A stretch of DNA of 64,000 nt. Origin: Pseudomonas crudilactis (GTDB taxonomy: Bacteria > Pseudomonadota > Gammaproteobacteria > Pseudomonadales > Pseudomonadaceae). The DNA lies in NCBI RefSeq assembly GCF_013433315.1, contig NZ_WXVV01000007.1:184594-248593 (forward strand). Reading direction: 5' to 3'. Under the pieces are notes generated by a model. It was given only the letters and a program-made list of their open reading frames with translations, did not search any database and had not been told where the DNA came from. Below are positions 35,841-44,962 of the stretch, in pieces (within the stretch, counting starts at the first letter, position 1; each line of letters opens with the position of its first letter). The translations under genes were made by a program, and so were the position numbers.

Positions 35841-36518
35841 ATGAGCGAGCTGTTACTGATTGATGATGACCAGGAGTTGTGCGAACTCCTGAGTAGCTGG
35901 CTGAGCCAGGAAGGCTTCCATGTGCGCGCCTGCCATGACGGCCAGAGCGCCCGCAAGGCGTTGGCCGAAACAGCCCCGGCGGCAGTGGTGCTGGACGTGA
36001 TGCTGCCCGATGGCAGTGGTCTGGAACTGCTCAAGCAATTGCGCAACGACCACGCCGACCTGCCGGTGCTGATGCTCTCGGCCCGTGGCGAGCCGCTGGA
36101 TCGCATCCTCGGCCTGGAACTGGGTGCCGACGATTACCTGGCCAAACCTTGTGATCCGCGCGAACTGACTGCGCGCCTGCGCGCGGTGTTGCGCCGCAGT
36201 CACCCGGCGGCCGTGTCGACGCAACTTGAATTGGGCGACCTGAGTTTCAGCCCGGTGCGTGGTGTGGTCAGCATCGACGAAAAAGAACTGACCCTCACCG
36301 TCTCCGAAAGCCGTCTGCTCGAAGCCCTGCTCAAGCAGCCTGGCGAGCCGCTGGACAAACAGGAACTGGCGCAGCTCGCCCTCGGCCGCAAGCTGACCCT
36401 GTACGACCGCAGCCTCGACATGCATGTCAGCAACCTGCGCAAAAAGATCGGCCCGCATCCGGACGGCCGCCCGCGCATCGTCGCCCTGCGCAGTCGCGGT
36501 TACTTCTATAGCCTGTAG
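35841..36518 (+). CDS. OmpR-family response regulator, CpxR-like
   Basis: 225 residues. The receiver domain has the acidic pair in LLLIDDDQELCELLSSWLSQ, phospho-acceptor Asp52 (VVLDVMLPDGSG) and Lys in DYLAKPCDPREL. The winged helix of the OmpR type ends with DMHVSNLRKKIGPHP and VALRSRGYFYSL. The receiver resembles CpxR. The downstream genes encode a Spy/CpxP-like protein and a CpxA-like kinase, supporting an envelope-stress role. Confidence 0.88.
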   Translation: MSELLLIDDDQELCELLSSWLSQEGFHVRACHDGQSARKALAETAPAAVVLDVMLPDGSGLELLKQLRNDHADLPVLMLSARGEPLDRILGLELGADDYLAKPCDPRELTARLRAVLRRSHPAAVSTQLELGDLSFSPVRGVVSIDEKELTLTVSESRLLEALLKQPGEPLDKQELAQLALGRKLTLYDRSLDMHVSNLRKKIGPHPDGRPRIVALRSRGYFYSL

Positions 36519-36545
36519 GTTTTGTCAGGTCAGCGCTTGAGCGTC

Positions 36546-36561
36546 TTTACCGAAGCTTTAC
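36546..36561. promoter_or_regulatory. Candidate CpxR box upstream of the spy-like gene
   Basis: TTTAC-CGAAGC-TTTAC, which on the minus strand is GTAAA-N6-GTAAA, close to the CpxR consensus GTAAA-N5-GTAAA. It is flanked by an inverted pair GGTCAGCGC / GCGCTGACC (about 36530 and 36564). It lies 83 bp before the spy-like start. Confidence 0.5.
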
Positions 36562-36643
36562 GCAGCGCTGACCGCCGCTGACCTTGATCTCCGTAATCTG
36601 TACTCATCCGGAACGTACCGGGAACGAGACAAGGAGATACACC

Positions 36644-37093
36644 ATGCGCAAGACTCTTATCGCTCTGATGTTCGCTGCCGCTCTGCCAACCGTCGCCATG
36701 GCCATGCCGCAAGATGGCGGCCCGATGGGTGGCCCGCTTGACGGCCCACGCCACGGCGGTCAGATGCACGGCATGCACGGCAAAGGCCCGTACAGCCAAC
36801 TCGACCTGTCCCGCGAACAACGCGAGCAGATCCGCAAGATCATGGGCGAGCAGATGCACGAGCGTAAGCAAGTGGTCGACAAGTACCTGGAAAAACTCTC
36901 GCCGGCTGACCAGAAAGCCATGAAGGACGAGATGGCGGCCAACCACAAGAAAGCCGAAACCGATGTCCGCGCCGTGTTGAAACCGGATCAACAGAAGAAA
37001 TTCGACGAGATCCAGAAGAAGCAAGCCGAACGTCGCGCCGAATGGGCCGAGTTCAAGGCGTGGAAAGCGCAACAGGCGCAAAAGGCGCAATAA
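36644..37093 (+). CDS. Spy/CpxP-family periplasmic protein
   Basis: 149 residues. A signal peptide ends in VAMA after residue 20. The mature protein has a Gly/Met/His-rich stretch (GGPMGGPLDGPRHGGQMHGM) and then all-helical sequence with two LTxxQ-like motifs (LSREQREQIRKIM and LKPDQQKKFDEIQ). Spy and CpxP are periplasmic chaperones or Cpx inhibitors. The ATG has AAGGAG upstream. It sits between regulator and kinase genes, with a CpxR-type box in front. Confidence 0.88.
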   Translation: MRKTLIALMFAAALPTVAMAMPQDGGPMGGPLDGPRHGGQMHGMHGKGPYSQLDLSREQREQIRKIMGEQMHERKQVVDKYLEKLSPADQKAMKDEMAANHKKAETDVRAVLKPDQQKKFDEIQKKQAERRAEWAEFKAWKAQQAQKAQ

Positions 37094-37104
37094 TGATCTA
37101 ACTT

Positions 37105-37137
37105 CAGGCCCGACGGCTCACCCCGTCGGGCCTGTTT
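37105..37137 (+). terminator. Rho-independent terminator after spy-like gene
   Basis: CAGGCCCGACGG, short loop, CCGTCGGGCCTG, then TTTT. Clear GC-rich stem with T-run. Confidence 0.88.
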
Positions 37138-37150
37138 TCACCCGTTGAAC

Positions 37151-37239
37151 TGTGGGAGCGAGCTTGCTCGCGAATGCGGTGTATCAGACGCAGAAATGTT
37201 GACTGACACACCGCATTCGCGAGCAAGCTCGCTCCCACA
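37151..37239. repeat. REPIN (GTGGGAGCGAGCTTGCTCGC family)
   Basis: TGTGGGAGCGAGCTTGCTCG onward at the left, the reverse complement at the right, with a spacer of about 40 bp. It lies between the spy-like gene and the kinase gene. Confidence 0.9.
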
Positions 37240-37268
37240 TGGGTTCTGCATTGCTTTGAGGATTTTCT

Positions 37269-38609
37269 GTGCGTTCATTGTTCTGGCGTATTCTCGCGAG
37301 CTTCTGGCTGGCCATCGCTCTGGTGGCCGGGTTGTCCATTCTGCTCGGGCATATGCTCAACCAGGACGCGTGGATCCTCAGCCGCCATCCAGGTCTCAAC
37401 ACCCTTGCCGGCGAATGGACGCAAACCTATGAAGCCCAGGGTGAAGAAGCCGCCCAGGACATTCTCGAACAGCGCAAACGCCAATATCACATCGACGTTC
37501 AGGTGCTCAACGAATCCGGCGACCCGGTAGTGCGCGGCACCTTCCCGCGCCGCGCCGCCGCTTTTGAGGCACGCCAGAACAACGATGACCGCCGCCTGCC
37601 ATGGCGTCGCCTCACCGACGAATTCACCAGCGAAAAAACCGGTGACACCTACCTGTTCATCTACCGCATCCCGCACCCGGAACTCGATTCCTGGCACCGC
37701 GAAAGTCTGCTTTGGCCACTGAGCGCGCTGGGCATCGCGCTGGTGGTGCTGACGCTGTTCAGCCTGCTGGTGACCTTCTCCATCACCCGCCCGCTCAGCC
37801 GTTTGCGCGGCGCGGTGCATGATCTGGGGCAGACCACCTATCAGCAGAACAGCCTGGCGAAACTGGCCAACCGTCGCGATGAATTCGGCGTGCTCGCCAA
37901 TGACTTCAACCGCATGGGCGCGCGTTTGCAGAGCCTGATCGGCAGTCAGCGGCAGCTGTTGCGCGACGTGTCTCACGAATTGCGCTCGCCGCTGGCGCGG
38001 TTGCGCATTGCCTTGGCACTGGCGGAACGGGCCAACCCCGAAGAACGCGAGAAACTCTGGCCACGGCTGACCCGTGAATGTGATCGGCTAGAAGCGTTGA
38101 TCAGTGAAATTCTGGTATTGGCGCGAGTCGATGCTGACAATGCCAGTGCTGAAGAGGTGGATTTGAATGCACTTCTCGGCACGCTACAGAAAGACGCGAA
38201 GCTTGCATCCCCCGAGCAGATTGTCCGTCTCGATGCCGAACCGCAGTTGAACCTCAAGGGCTGGCCGACCATGATCGAGCGCGCCGTCGATAATCTGCTG
38301 CGCAATGCCCAGCGCTTCAACCCGGAGGGGCAGGCGATTGAAATGCAAGCCTCACGTCAGGGTGAAAAAATTGTCGTGAGTGTGCGCGATCATGGGCCGG
38401 GGGTGCAGGCCGAACATTTGAGTCAGTTGGGCGAGCCGTTTTATCGGGCGCCGGGGCAGACAGCGGCGGGGCATGGTTTGGGGCTGGCGATTGCGCGGCG
38501 AGCGGCGGAACGGCATGGCGGCAGTTTGACGCTGGCCAATCATCCGCAGGGTGGGTTTGTTGCGAGTCTTGAATTGCCGCTTGTACCCGGCGCCGTCGTC
38601 CAACCCTGA
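37269..38609 (+). CDS. Sensor histidine kinase, CpxA-like
   Basis: 446 residues, GTG start behind GAGG. There are two membrane helices (about 6-28 and 150-172) with a periplasmic domain between, then HAMP (173-225). The H-box LLRDVSHELRSPLARLRIAL has phospho-His236. The ATPase domain has the N-box (AVDNLLRNAQRFN) and GHGLGLAIARRAAERHGGS. It is the probable partner of the regulator at 35841, although a terminator and REPIN separate them, so it may have its own promoter. Confidence 0.9.
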   Translation: MRSLFWRILASFWLAIALVAGLSILLGHMLNQDAWILSRHPGLNTLAGEWTQTYEAQGEEAAQDILEQRKRQYHIDVQVLNESGDPVVRGTFPRRAAAFEARQNNDDRRLPWRRLTDEFTSEKTGDTYLFIYRIPHPELDSWHRESLLWPLSALGIALVVLTLFSLLVTFSITRPLSRLRGAVHDLGQTTYQQNSLAKLANRRDEFGVLANDFNRMGARLQSLIGSQRQLLRDVSHELRSPLARLRIALALAERANPEEREKLWPRLTRECDRLEALISEILVLARVDADNASAEEVDLNALLGTLQKDAKLASPEQIVRLDAEPQLNLKGWPTMIERAVDNLLRNAQRFNPEGQAIEMQASRQGEKIVVSVRDHGPGVQAEHLSQLGEPFYRAPGQTAAGHGLGLAIARRAAERHGGSLTLANHPQGGFVASLELPLVPGAVVQP

Positions 38610-38611
38610 AA

Positions 38612-38845
38612 GCCCCCTCACCCCAGCCCTCTCCCGGAGGGAGAGGGAGCCGACCGAGTTGTCTTGCGTCAGACATCGACCTGAAACACCGCGTTGATTA
38701 TGGATTCTGAATCCGTAATCAACTCTGTATTCGAATTGAACCGAAGTCGATTCTGGATTCCACGAAGATCGCCCACGTCGGCGTACTTCTACAGCATCCC
38801 CCAATCAGTCCCCTCTCCCCCCGGGAGAGGGTTAGGGTGAGGGGC
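38612..38845. repeat. MITE-like inverted-end element, copy A
   Basis: 234 bp flanked by inverted ends GCCCCCTCACCCCAGCCCTC and the reverse complement of GCCCCTCACCCTAACCCTCT. The interior (CCGACCGAG, TCTTGCGTCAGACATCGACC, GATTATGGATTC, CCCCCAATCAGTCCCCTCTC) matches, in reverse orientation, the element at 51039-51219, with an extra internal stretch here. No ORF is inside. Confidence 0.8.
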
Positions 38846-38854
38846 TTTTGATCT

Positions 38855-39421
38855 TCAGGCCTGACCGGGCCAGGCACTAACAAACTCAGCCAGATCAACC
38901 TTCTCCGCCACACGCGGTTCCTTCTGCGGCGTGCCAAGGTAAAGAAACGCAATCACCTCTTCACCTTCCGCCAGCCCCAAACCTTTGGCTACGTGCTGCG
39001 AATAAGCCAGATCCCCCGTGCGCCAAACCGCACCAATCCCCTGCGCATACGCCGCCAGCAAAATCCCGTGCGCCGCACACCCGGCCGCCAGCAACTGCTC
39101 AGCCTTCGGATATTTAACGTGCTCCTGCAATTTAGCGATCACCACAACCACCAGCGGTGCACGTAGCGGGCCGTTGCGGGCCTTGTCGATCATCGCTTCG
39201 GTGACTTCGCCTTCCTGCATCTGTGCAGCCTCGGCCAGCAACTCGCCCATCTGCTCGCGCGCTGCGCCTTCGACGGTCAGAAAGCGATACGGCTGCAAAT
39301 GCCCGTGATCCGGCGCGCGCAACGCTGCGCCAAACAGGGCTTCGCGCTGCTCGGCAGTGGGGGCCGGTTCGACCAGTCGTGGAACGGAAACACGGTTGAG
39401 CAACGCGTCGAGAGCCTGCAT
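38855..39421 (-). CDS. NAD(P)H nitroreductase, YdjA-like
   Basis: 188 residues, the length of the small nitroreductase branch (YdjA). It should bind FMN and reduce nitro or quinone compounds; the natural substrate is unknown. Motifs are RAPDHGHLQPYRFLTVEGAA for FMN contact, AAGCAAHGILLAAYAQGIGA and LYLGTPQKEPRV. It lies between the MITE-like repeat and divergent trkH. Confidence 0.9.
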   Translation of the reverse strand: MQALDALLNRVSVPRLVEPAPTAEQREALFGAALRAPDHGHLQPYRFLTVEGAAREQMGELLAEAAQMQEGEVTEAMIDKARNGPLRAPLVVVVIAKLQEHVKYPKAEQLLAAGCAAHGILLAAYAQGIGAVWRTGDLAYSQHVAKGLGLAEGEEVIAFLYLGTPQKEPRVAEKVDLAEFVSAWPGQA

Positions 39422-39542
39422 CGGCCACCTCCTGAAAAATATGTGCGGCTATTCTAGCTTTATCTGTACACAGGATGCCGGTTTACATGCCCTGCCCCAC
39501 GGGTAGAATGGCGCCCTTCTCACATCAGCCCGAGCGGACTTC

Positions 39543-40997
39543 ATGGCGTTGCCGACCTTACGGATCATTGGTTTCATTATCGGCATCTTCCTGATCACCC
39601 TGGCCGTGGCCATGGTCGTGCCGATGGCCACCCTGGTGATTTTCGAACGCACCAGCGACCTGCCGTCGTTCCTCTGGGCGAGCATGATCACCTTCGTCGC
39701 CGGCCTCGCACTAGTGATTCCCGGCCGCCCGGAGCACATTCACCTTCGCCCGCGCGACATGTACCTGTTGACTGTCAGCAGTTGGCTGGTGGTGTGCATT
39801 TTCGCCGCGCTGCCGTTTCTGCTGACCCAGCACATCAGCTACACCGACTCGTTTTTCGAAAGTATGTCGGGCATCACCGCGACAGGCTCGACCGTGCTCA
39901 ATCATCTCGACGACATGTCTCCCGGCATCCTGATGTGGCGCTCGTTGCTGCACTGGATCGGCGGTATCGGCTTTATCGGTATGGCGGTAGCGATTCTGCC
40001 GCTGCTGCGTATCGGTGGCATGCGCCTGTTCCAGACCGAATCCTCGGACCGCTCGGAAAAGGTCATGCCGCGCTCGCACATGGTGGCGCGGTTGATTGTG
40101 GCCGCATACGTCGGCATCACCATCCTCGGCAGCCTCGCGTTCTGGTGGGCCGGGATGAGCCCGTTCGACGCGATCAACCATGCAATGTCGGCAATTTCCA
40201 CCGGTGGTTTCTCGACCTCCGACCAATCCCTGGCCAAGTGGACGCAACCAGCGGTGCACTGGGTGGCGGTGGTCATCATGATTCTTGGCAGCCTGCCGTT
40301 CACTCTGTACGTGGCGACCTTGCGCGGCAATCGTAAGGCGCTGATCAAGGATCAACAGGTGCAGGGTTTGCTCGGGATGCTGCTGGTGACCTGGCTGGTG
40401 CTCGGCACCTGGTACTGGTGGACGACCAACCTGCACTGGCTGGACGCCTTGCGTCATGTCGCGTTGAACGTGACCTCGGTGGTCACCACTACCGGCTTCG
40501 CCCTCGGCGACTACAGCCTGTGGGGCAACTTCTCGCTAATGCTGTTTTTCTATCTGGGCTTTGTCGGCGGTTGTTCCGGTTCGACGGCTGGCGGGATCAA
40601 GATTTTCCGGTTCCAGGTCGCCTACATACTGCTCAAGGCCAACCTTAATCAGTTGATTCACCCACGCGCGGTGATCAAACAGAAGTACAACGGCCATCGC
40701 CTCGACGAAGAAATCGTCCGATCGATTCTGACTTTTTCGTTCTTCTTCGCCATCACCATCTGCGTGATCGCCCTGTTGCTGTCGCTGCTCGGCGTCGACT
40801 GGATGACTGCGCTGACCGGCGCCGCCAGTACCGTGTCCGGCGTCGGCCCGGGCCTTGGCGAAACCATTGGCCCGGCGGGCAACTTCGCCACCCTGCCGGA
40901 CGCGGCCAAGTGGATCCTGTCGTTCGGCATGCTGCTCGGCCGACTGGAGATCATTACGGTGTTTGTGCTGTGTATTCCGGCCTTTTGGCGTCATTGA
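39543..40997 (+). CDS. trkH: TrkH, potassium uptake channel subunit
   Basis: 484 residues, standard for TrkH. It forms the K+ pore in the inner membrane and works with TrkA (not in the window). The four pore loops are recognisable: SMSGITATGSTVLNHLDDMS, SAISTGGFSTSDQSL, TTTGFALGDYSLWG and TVSGVGPGLGETIGPAGNFA. Its last 44 bp overlap the convergent AraC gene. Confidence 0.95.
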   Translation: MALPTLRIIGFIIGIFLITLAVAMVVPMATLVIFERTSDLPSFLWASMITFVAGLALVIPGRPEHIHLRPRDMYLLTVSSWLVVCIFAALPFLLTQHISYTDSFFESMSGITATGSTVLNHLDDMSPGILMWRSLLHWIGGIGFIGMAVAILPLLRIGGMRLFQTESSDRSEKVMPRSHMVARLIVAAYVGITILGSLAFWWAGMSPFDAINHAMSAISTGGFSTSDQSLAKWTQPAVHWVAVVIMILGSLPFTLYVATLRGNRKALIKDQQVQGLLGMLLVTWLVLGTWYWWTTNLHWLDALRHVALNVTSVVTTTGFALGDYSLWGNFSLMLFFYLGFVGGCSGSTAGGIKIFRFQVAYILLKANLNQLIHPRAVIKQKYNGHRLDEEIVRSILTFSFFFAITICVIALLLSLLGVDWMTALTGAASTVSGVGPGLGETIGPAGNFATLPDAAKWILSFGMLLGRLEIITVFVLCIPAFWRH

Positions 40998-42015
40998 TCG
41001 CACTCGGCGCCTGCAACAACCGCGTCCGGTAATCGCCGGGCGTGGTATCGAACCAGCGGCGGAACGCACGAAAGAAGTTGCTCGGGTCGGCGAAACCCAA
41101 CAGATAGGCAATCTCCAGCAAGGTCATGCTTGGTTGCGCCAGATACTGCTCGGCCAGTTCACGGCGGGTGTCATCGAGCAACTGCTGAAAACTCGTGCCC
41201 TCCTCCTGCAAGCGGCGCTGCAAGGTACGCTGCGACAAATGCAGGGTCTGCGCCACGGTATCGCGCTTCGGTTCGCCTTGTGGCAACAACCGGCACAGCA
41301 CCTGTCGCGCCTTGTGGGTCACACGACTTTCGGAAAACCGCGCCAGATATTCCCCGGCAAACCGGTCATGCAACAGCGCCATCGCCTCGTTGGCGGTGGG
41401 CAGCGGCGCCTCCATGTCGGCGCGTTCGAAGATCAGCGCATCGTACGGCGCATTGAACACCAACGGCGCGTGGAAGGCTTGTTTGTAGGGTTGCAGATTT
41501 TCCGGCTGATCACCCTGCACCAGCACTTTGACCGGATGCAGCGTGCGCCCGGTCAGCCAGCCGCACAGGCCCAGCGCACAGGCCAGCGAGGCTTCGGCGC
41601 TTTGCCGGGTCGGCGGCAGATGGTCGCCGTGTACGGTCAGAATCAGCGCGTAACCTTCTTCCAGCAGACGGAAGCTCAGGTCGGCACTTTCGGCGATGAT
41701 CCGCTGATAGCGCACCAGTCGCTGGAAGCCTTCGGCCAGAGTATTGCTCGACATCAATGCGTAGCCGGCGACATGAAACGACGCCGGTCGCACCACTTTG
41801 CCCATGTTCAGGCCGATCGCCGGATTGCCGGACAGCTCGACCGCCCGTTGCCACAGGCGAGTCATGGAATCTTGCGGGAAACGCGCATCCGGATCATCCA
41901 GAGCCGTGTAATCAAGCCCCAGTTGCTTGAACAGAACCCGGCAATCCAGGCCGTCCATCTCCAATGCTTTGACAATCCCCATCGCCCAGCTTGCAGAAGT
42001 CGTTCGTTCGCTCAT
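40954..42015 (-). CDS. AraC-family regulator (OruR/ArgR-like, PF12625 type)
   Basis: 353 residues. The N-terminal about 200 residues match the arabinose-binding-like domain of the OruR/ToxR group (SWAMGIVKALEMDGLDCRVL, GNPAIGLNMG, ASFHVAGYALMSSNTLAEGF). The C-terminal AraC double HTH contains SQRTLQRRLQEEGTSFQQLL and IAYLLGFADPSNFFRAFRRW. Its target and inducer are unknown. It overlaps the trkH 3' end. Confidence 0.88.
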   Translation of the reverse strand: MSERTTSASWAMGIVKALEMDGLDCRVLFKQLGLDYTALDDPDARFPQDSMTRLWQRAVELSGNPAIGLNMGKVVRPASFHVAGYALMSSNTLAEGFQRLVRYQRIIAESADLSFRLLEEGYALILTVHGDHLPPTRQSAEASLACALGLCGWLTGRTLHPVKVLVQGDQPENLQPYKQAFHAPLVFNAPYDALIFERADMEAPLPTANEAMALLHDRFAGEYLARFSESRVTHKARQVLCRLLPQGEPKRDTVAQTLHLSQRTLQRRLQEEGTSFQQLLDDTRRELAEQYLAQPSMTLLEIAYLLGFADPSNFFRAFRRWFDTTPGDYRTRLLQAPSAINDAKRPEYTAQTP

Positions 42016-42179
42016 GGCGTTTTTCTTTTACATGAGGGGCCGCATGTTACGGCCTGATTTGCGAAGGATACTAAAGTGGCGCCGATTGTCACTGGCCCAC
42101 GCCAATGATCACTCTAGACTCAAATAAGCTACCCGCAGAACAACTCGTCGCCAGAACAATAACCACAGAGAACGCGGTC

Positions 42180-42491
42180 GTGGAAAACATCAAGCATTTC
42201 AGCAGCTTCGCTGAGTTCTATCCGTATTACCTCAGCGAACACAGCAACAGCACCTGCCGGCGCCTGCATTTCATCGGCACCTCGCTGGTGATTTTCATTC
42301 TCGCGATAACCATCGCCAACGGCGCCTGGCTGCTGTTGTTGGCGCTGCCGCCGGCCGGCTACGGCTTCGCCTGGGTTGGCCACTTCTTCTTTGAAAAGAA
42401 CCGACCGGCAACTTTTCAGCATCCGCTGTACAGCCTGCTCGGCGACTTTGTCATGTACCGCGACATGATCCTCGGTCGCGTGGCGTTCTGA
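42180..42491 (+). CDS. DUF962/Mpo1-like membrane protein
   Basis: 103 residues. I use the GTG giving (M)ENIKHFSSFAEFYPYYLSEH, which is where family similarity begins. The conserved blocks are CRRLHFIGTSLVIFILAITI and YGFAWVGHFFFEKNRPATFQ with two His. Yeast Mpo1 is a dioxygenase in fatty-acid alpha-oxidation; the bacterial role is unproven. The HD gene follows 14 bp downstream. Confidence 0.85.
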   Translation: MENIKHFSSFAEFYPYYLSEHSNSTCRRLHFIGTSLVIFILAITIANGAWLLLLALPPAGYGFAWVGHFFFEKNRPATFQHPLYSLLGDFVMYRDMILGRVAF

Positions 42492-42505
42492 ATGAGGGTC
42501 AGCCA

Positions 42506-43096
42506 ATGAATGCCAATGCCCGCTTCACCCATATGAAGGACGGCACGCAGGAAGATTGGGCGATCATCGCCGCTGACTTCAGTGCCTACGCCAAACAGTT
42601 GCCCTCACGGATCCTGACGCACCTGAAATTGCTCGAAGGCGACTTCGGCGGCTTTCCGGTGGATCGCCTGACCCACTCGCTGCAAACCGCCACCCGTGCG
42701 TTTCGTGATGGTCGCGACGAGGAATACGTGGTCTGCGCCTTGCTGCATGACATTGGCGACACCTTGGGTTCGTACAACCATCCGGACATTGCTGCGGCGA
42801 TTCTCAAGCCGTTCGTCAGTGCCGAGAATCTGTGGATGGTCGAGAAGCATGGGGTATTTCAGGGTTACTACTTCTTTCATCATCTGGGTATGGATCGGCA
42901 TCTGCGCGAGCAGTTCGCCGGTCATCCGCAGTATCAAGCGACTGCCGAGTTCTGTGCCAAATACGATGCGGCGGCGTTTGATCCTGACTATGACACGCTG
43001 CCGTTGAGCTTCTTTGAGCCGATGATGGAGCGGTTGTTTGCGCAGCCGAAGAACTCGATTTACAAAGCCGCGATGGAAGAACACTCGCCAGCGTAA
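42506..43096 (+). CDS. HD-domain phosphohydrolase/oxygenase-like protein
   Basis: 196 residues. The HD motif is in VVCALLHDIGDTLGSYNHPD, and a further metal-site region is GVFQGYYFFHHLGMDRHLRE. The layout is like PhnZ-type mixed-valent di-iron oxygenases, which share the HD fold, so it may be an oxygenase rather than a phosphatase. It is probably in an operon with the DUF962 gene. Confidence 0.83.
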   Translation: MNANARFTHMKDGTQEDWAIIAADFSAYAKQLPSRILTHLKLLEGDFGGFPVDRLTHSLQTATRAFRDGRDEEYVVCALLHDIGDTLGSYNHPDIAAAILKPFVSAENLWMVEKHGVFQGYYFFHHLGMDRHLREQFAGHPQYQATAEFCAKYDAAAFDPDYDTLPLSFFEPMMERLFAQPKNSIYKAAMEEHSPA

Positions 43097-43121
43097 TCAT
43101 CCTCGGGAACCGCTGCGCGGT

Positions 43122-43190
43122 TCATCGCGAGCAGGCTCACTCCTACAGTTGAAATGCGTACCCCTGTAGGAGTGAGCCTGCTCGCGATGA
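43122..43190. repeat. REP doublet (CGCGAGCAGGCTCACTCCTA family)
   Basis: TCATCGCGAGCAGGCTCACT onward at the left and its reverse complement at the right, about 20-bp spacer. Lies after the HD gene and before the convergent phosphoesterase gene. Confidence 0.88.
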
Positions 43191-43212
43191 GGCCCTCTCA
43201 ATCACCAGAGCA

Positions 43213-44028
43213 TTAGGCGAGTTCGGCGACTTTGGCCGCCTTTAGCTCCGCCTCCCGCGCCTGCGCATCCGCCAGCCGATACAACTCGATCGTACCGTCC
43301 CAATGCTCGATCAACGCGGTGCACGACTCCACCCAATCACCGCAATTAAGGTAATCGACCTCGCCCACCTTGCGGATTTCGGCATGGTGAATGTGCCCGC
43401 ACACCACACCATGCAACTCGCGCTTCACACACTCGTGGGCAATGGCTTCTTCAAAATCACTGATGAAACTCACCGCCGTCTTAACCTTGTGTTTCAGGTA
43501 CGCCGAGAGTGACCAGTAACCGTAGCCATACCGCGCCCGCCAATGGTTGAGCCAGCGGTTGAGGGTCAGGGTGAATTCGTAGGCGGAGTCGCCGAGGAAG
43601 GCCAGCCAGCGGTGATAACGGGTGATGACATCGAACTGATCGCCGTGAATCACCAGCAGATGCCGACCATCGGCGGTGACATGCACCGCCTCGTCGACCA
43701 ACTGGATATTGCCCAGTATCAGCTTGGAATACCGACGCAGGAATTCGTCGTGATTACCGGTGACGTAAATCACCTCGGTGCCGCGCTTGCTCATGGTCAG
43801 CAAACGCCGGATCACGTTGGTATGCGCCTGCGGCCAGTACATACCGCCGCGCAGTTTCCAGCCGTCGATGATGTCGCCGACCAGGTAAATCCTGTCGGCA
43901 TGGTAGCCCTTGAGAAATTGCGACAAGTGCTCGGCCTGACAATCTCGCGTGCCCAGGTGCACGTCGGAGATCCACAGGGTTCGCACCCGTTGTTTGCGAC
44001 TGGGTCTGGCGAGCTCGGCGCTGGTCAT
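43213..44028 (-). CDS. UDP-2,3-diacylglucosamine diphosphatase-like metallophosphoesterase
   Basis: 271 residues. The calcineurin-type metal motifs are complete: LWISDVHLGTRDCQAEHLSQ, LVGDIIDGWKLRGGMYW, VTGNHDEFLRRYSK, LVIHGDQFD and VVCGHIHHAEIRK. It belongs to the LpxH-related COG2908 group, but this branch is a paralogue of the lipid A enzyme and its substrate is uncertain. The start has AGAGGG upstream; a much longer open frame upstream is antisense to the AraC gene. Confidence 0.86.
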   Translation of the reverse strand: MTSAELARPSRKQRVRTLWISDVHLGTRDCQAEHLSQFLKGYHADRIYLVGDIIDGWKLRGGMYWPQAHTNVIRRLLTMSKRGTEVIYVTGNHDEFLRRYSKLILGNIQLVDEAVHVTADGRHLLVIHGDQFDVITRYHRWLAFLGDSAYEFTLTLNRWLNHWRARYGYGYWSLSAYLKHKVKTAVSFISDFEEAIAHECVKRELHGVVCGHIHHAEIRKVGEVDYLNCGDWVESCTALIEHWDGTIELYRLADAQAREAELKAAKVAELA

Positions 44029-44163
44029 GGGCAACCCTCTGCGATGTTTTCGCCACTCTGCGCCTGCCCGGTTAATCGACCATGACAGGCGTGAGTCAGT
44101 CCTGTGACAACGCATCCGGCGTGCGCCGGTGTAGACTGACGGCCACTTCGGAGACAACCTGCC

Positions 44164-44928
44164 ATGCGACCGATCCTCACCCTGCGTCAGTACACCCACG
44201 ACTTGATCGCGCATAGCCACGAGCACGCGCAATTGGTGTTCGGCCTGTCCGGTGCGCTGGATTTCGAGGTCGAGGGCTGTGGCAGTCAGGTGCGTCAGCA
44301 GAGTTTCGTAGTGATTCCGTCCGGCGCTCATCATGCCTGCGGCAGTCCCGACGGCAGCCGCTGTCTGGTCCTCGACATCCCTGAGGGGCAATGGGTGAAG
44401 GACTCGCTGGGTGAGCACGCCGAGGCCAGCCAACGCTTGCTCGACCTGCCGGCGCGACTGTCACTCGATGCGGGGCAAAGCCAGTTGGTCAGCTGGCTGG
44501 CGAACAGCCCGGTGAGCGATCCGTTGATCGCGCAGCAAGGCGCGGTATTGCTGCTGGCCAGTCTCAATCACACGCAACCTGGCGAACTCGTCGCACGTCG
44601 CCTGCCCTACGCCGCGCTGGATGCGCACATCGAGCAAAACGCCGCTTATCCGCTACAAGTCGCCGATCTGGCGCGCGTGGCCGGGTTGTCCAGCGCGCGC
44701 CTGCATGCACGGTTCATGGCCGAATGCGGGCAGACGCCGATGGATTACATCCGCAGTCGGCGCCTGCATCTGGCGGTGCAAATGCTGCGCGACACGGTTT
44801 TGCCAATGGGTGAAATTGCCAGTCGCGTCGGCTACAACTCGCAGAGTGCCTTCTCAGCTGCCGTCCTTCGTGAGTTCGGCTCATCACCCGGACAGCTTCG
44901 GCGCGATTCCTACGACAAAAGACGATAG
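44164..44928 (+). CDS. AraC-family regulator with N-terminal cupin
   Basis: 254 residues. The cupin part has AHSHEHAQLVFGLSGALDFE and FVVIPSGAHHACGSPDGSRC. The AraC HTH pair has LQVADLARVAGLSSARLHAR and IASRVGYNSQSAFSAAVLRE. It is followed after a perfect hairpin by a DMT-family permease that it may control; divergent from the phosphoesterase gene. Confidence 0.88.
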   Translation: MRPILTLRQYTHDLIAHSHEHAQLVFGLSGALDFEVEGCGSQVRQQSFVVIPSGAHHACGSPDGSRCLVLDIPEGQWVKDSLGEHAEASQRLLDLPARLSLDAGQSQLVSWLANSPVSDPLIAQQGAVLLLASLNHTQPGELVARRLPYAALDAHIEQNAAYPLQVADLARVAGLSSARLHARFMAECGQTPMDYIRSRRLHLAVQMLRDTVLPMGEIASRVGYNSQSAFSAAVLREFGSSPGQLRRDSYDKRR

Positions 44929-44962
44929 TCTGCCGACAGACTTATTGGCCTCGACGCGCTTC

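Noticed and set aside
44029..44433. N-terminal extension of the metallophosphoesterase gene to 44433
   Set aside because: The extension is antisense to the AraC gene and has no family sequence; a good ribosome site marks the start at 44028.
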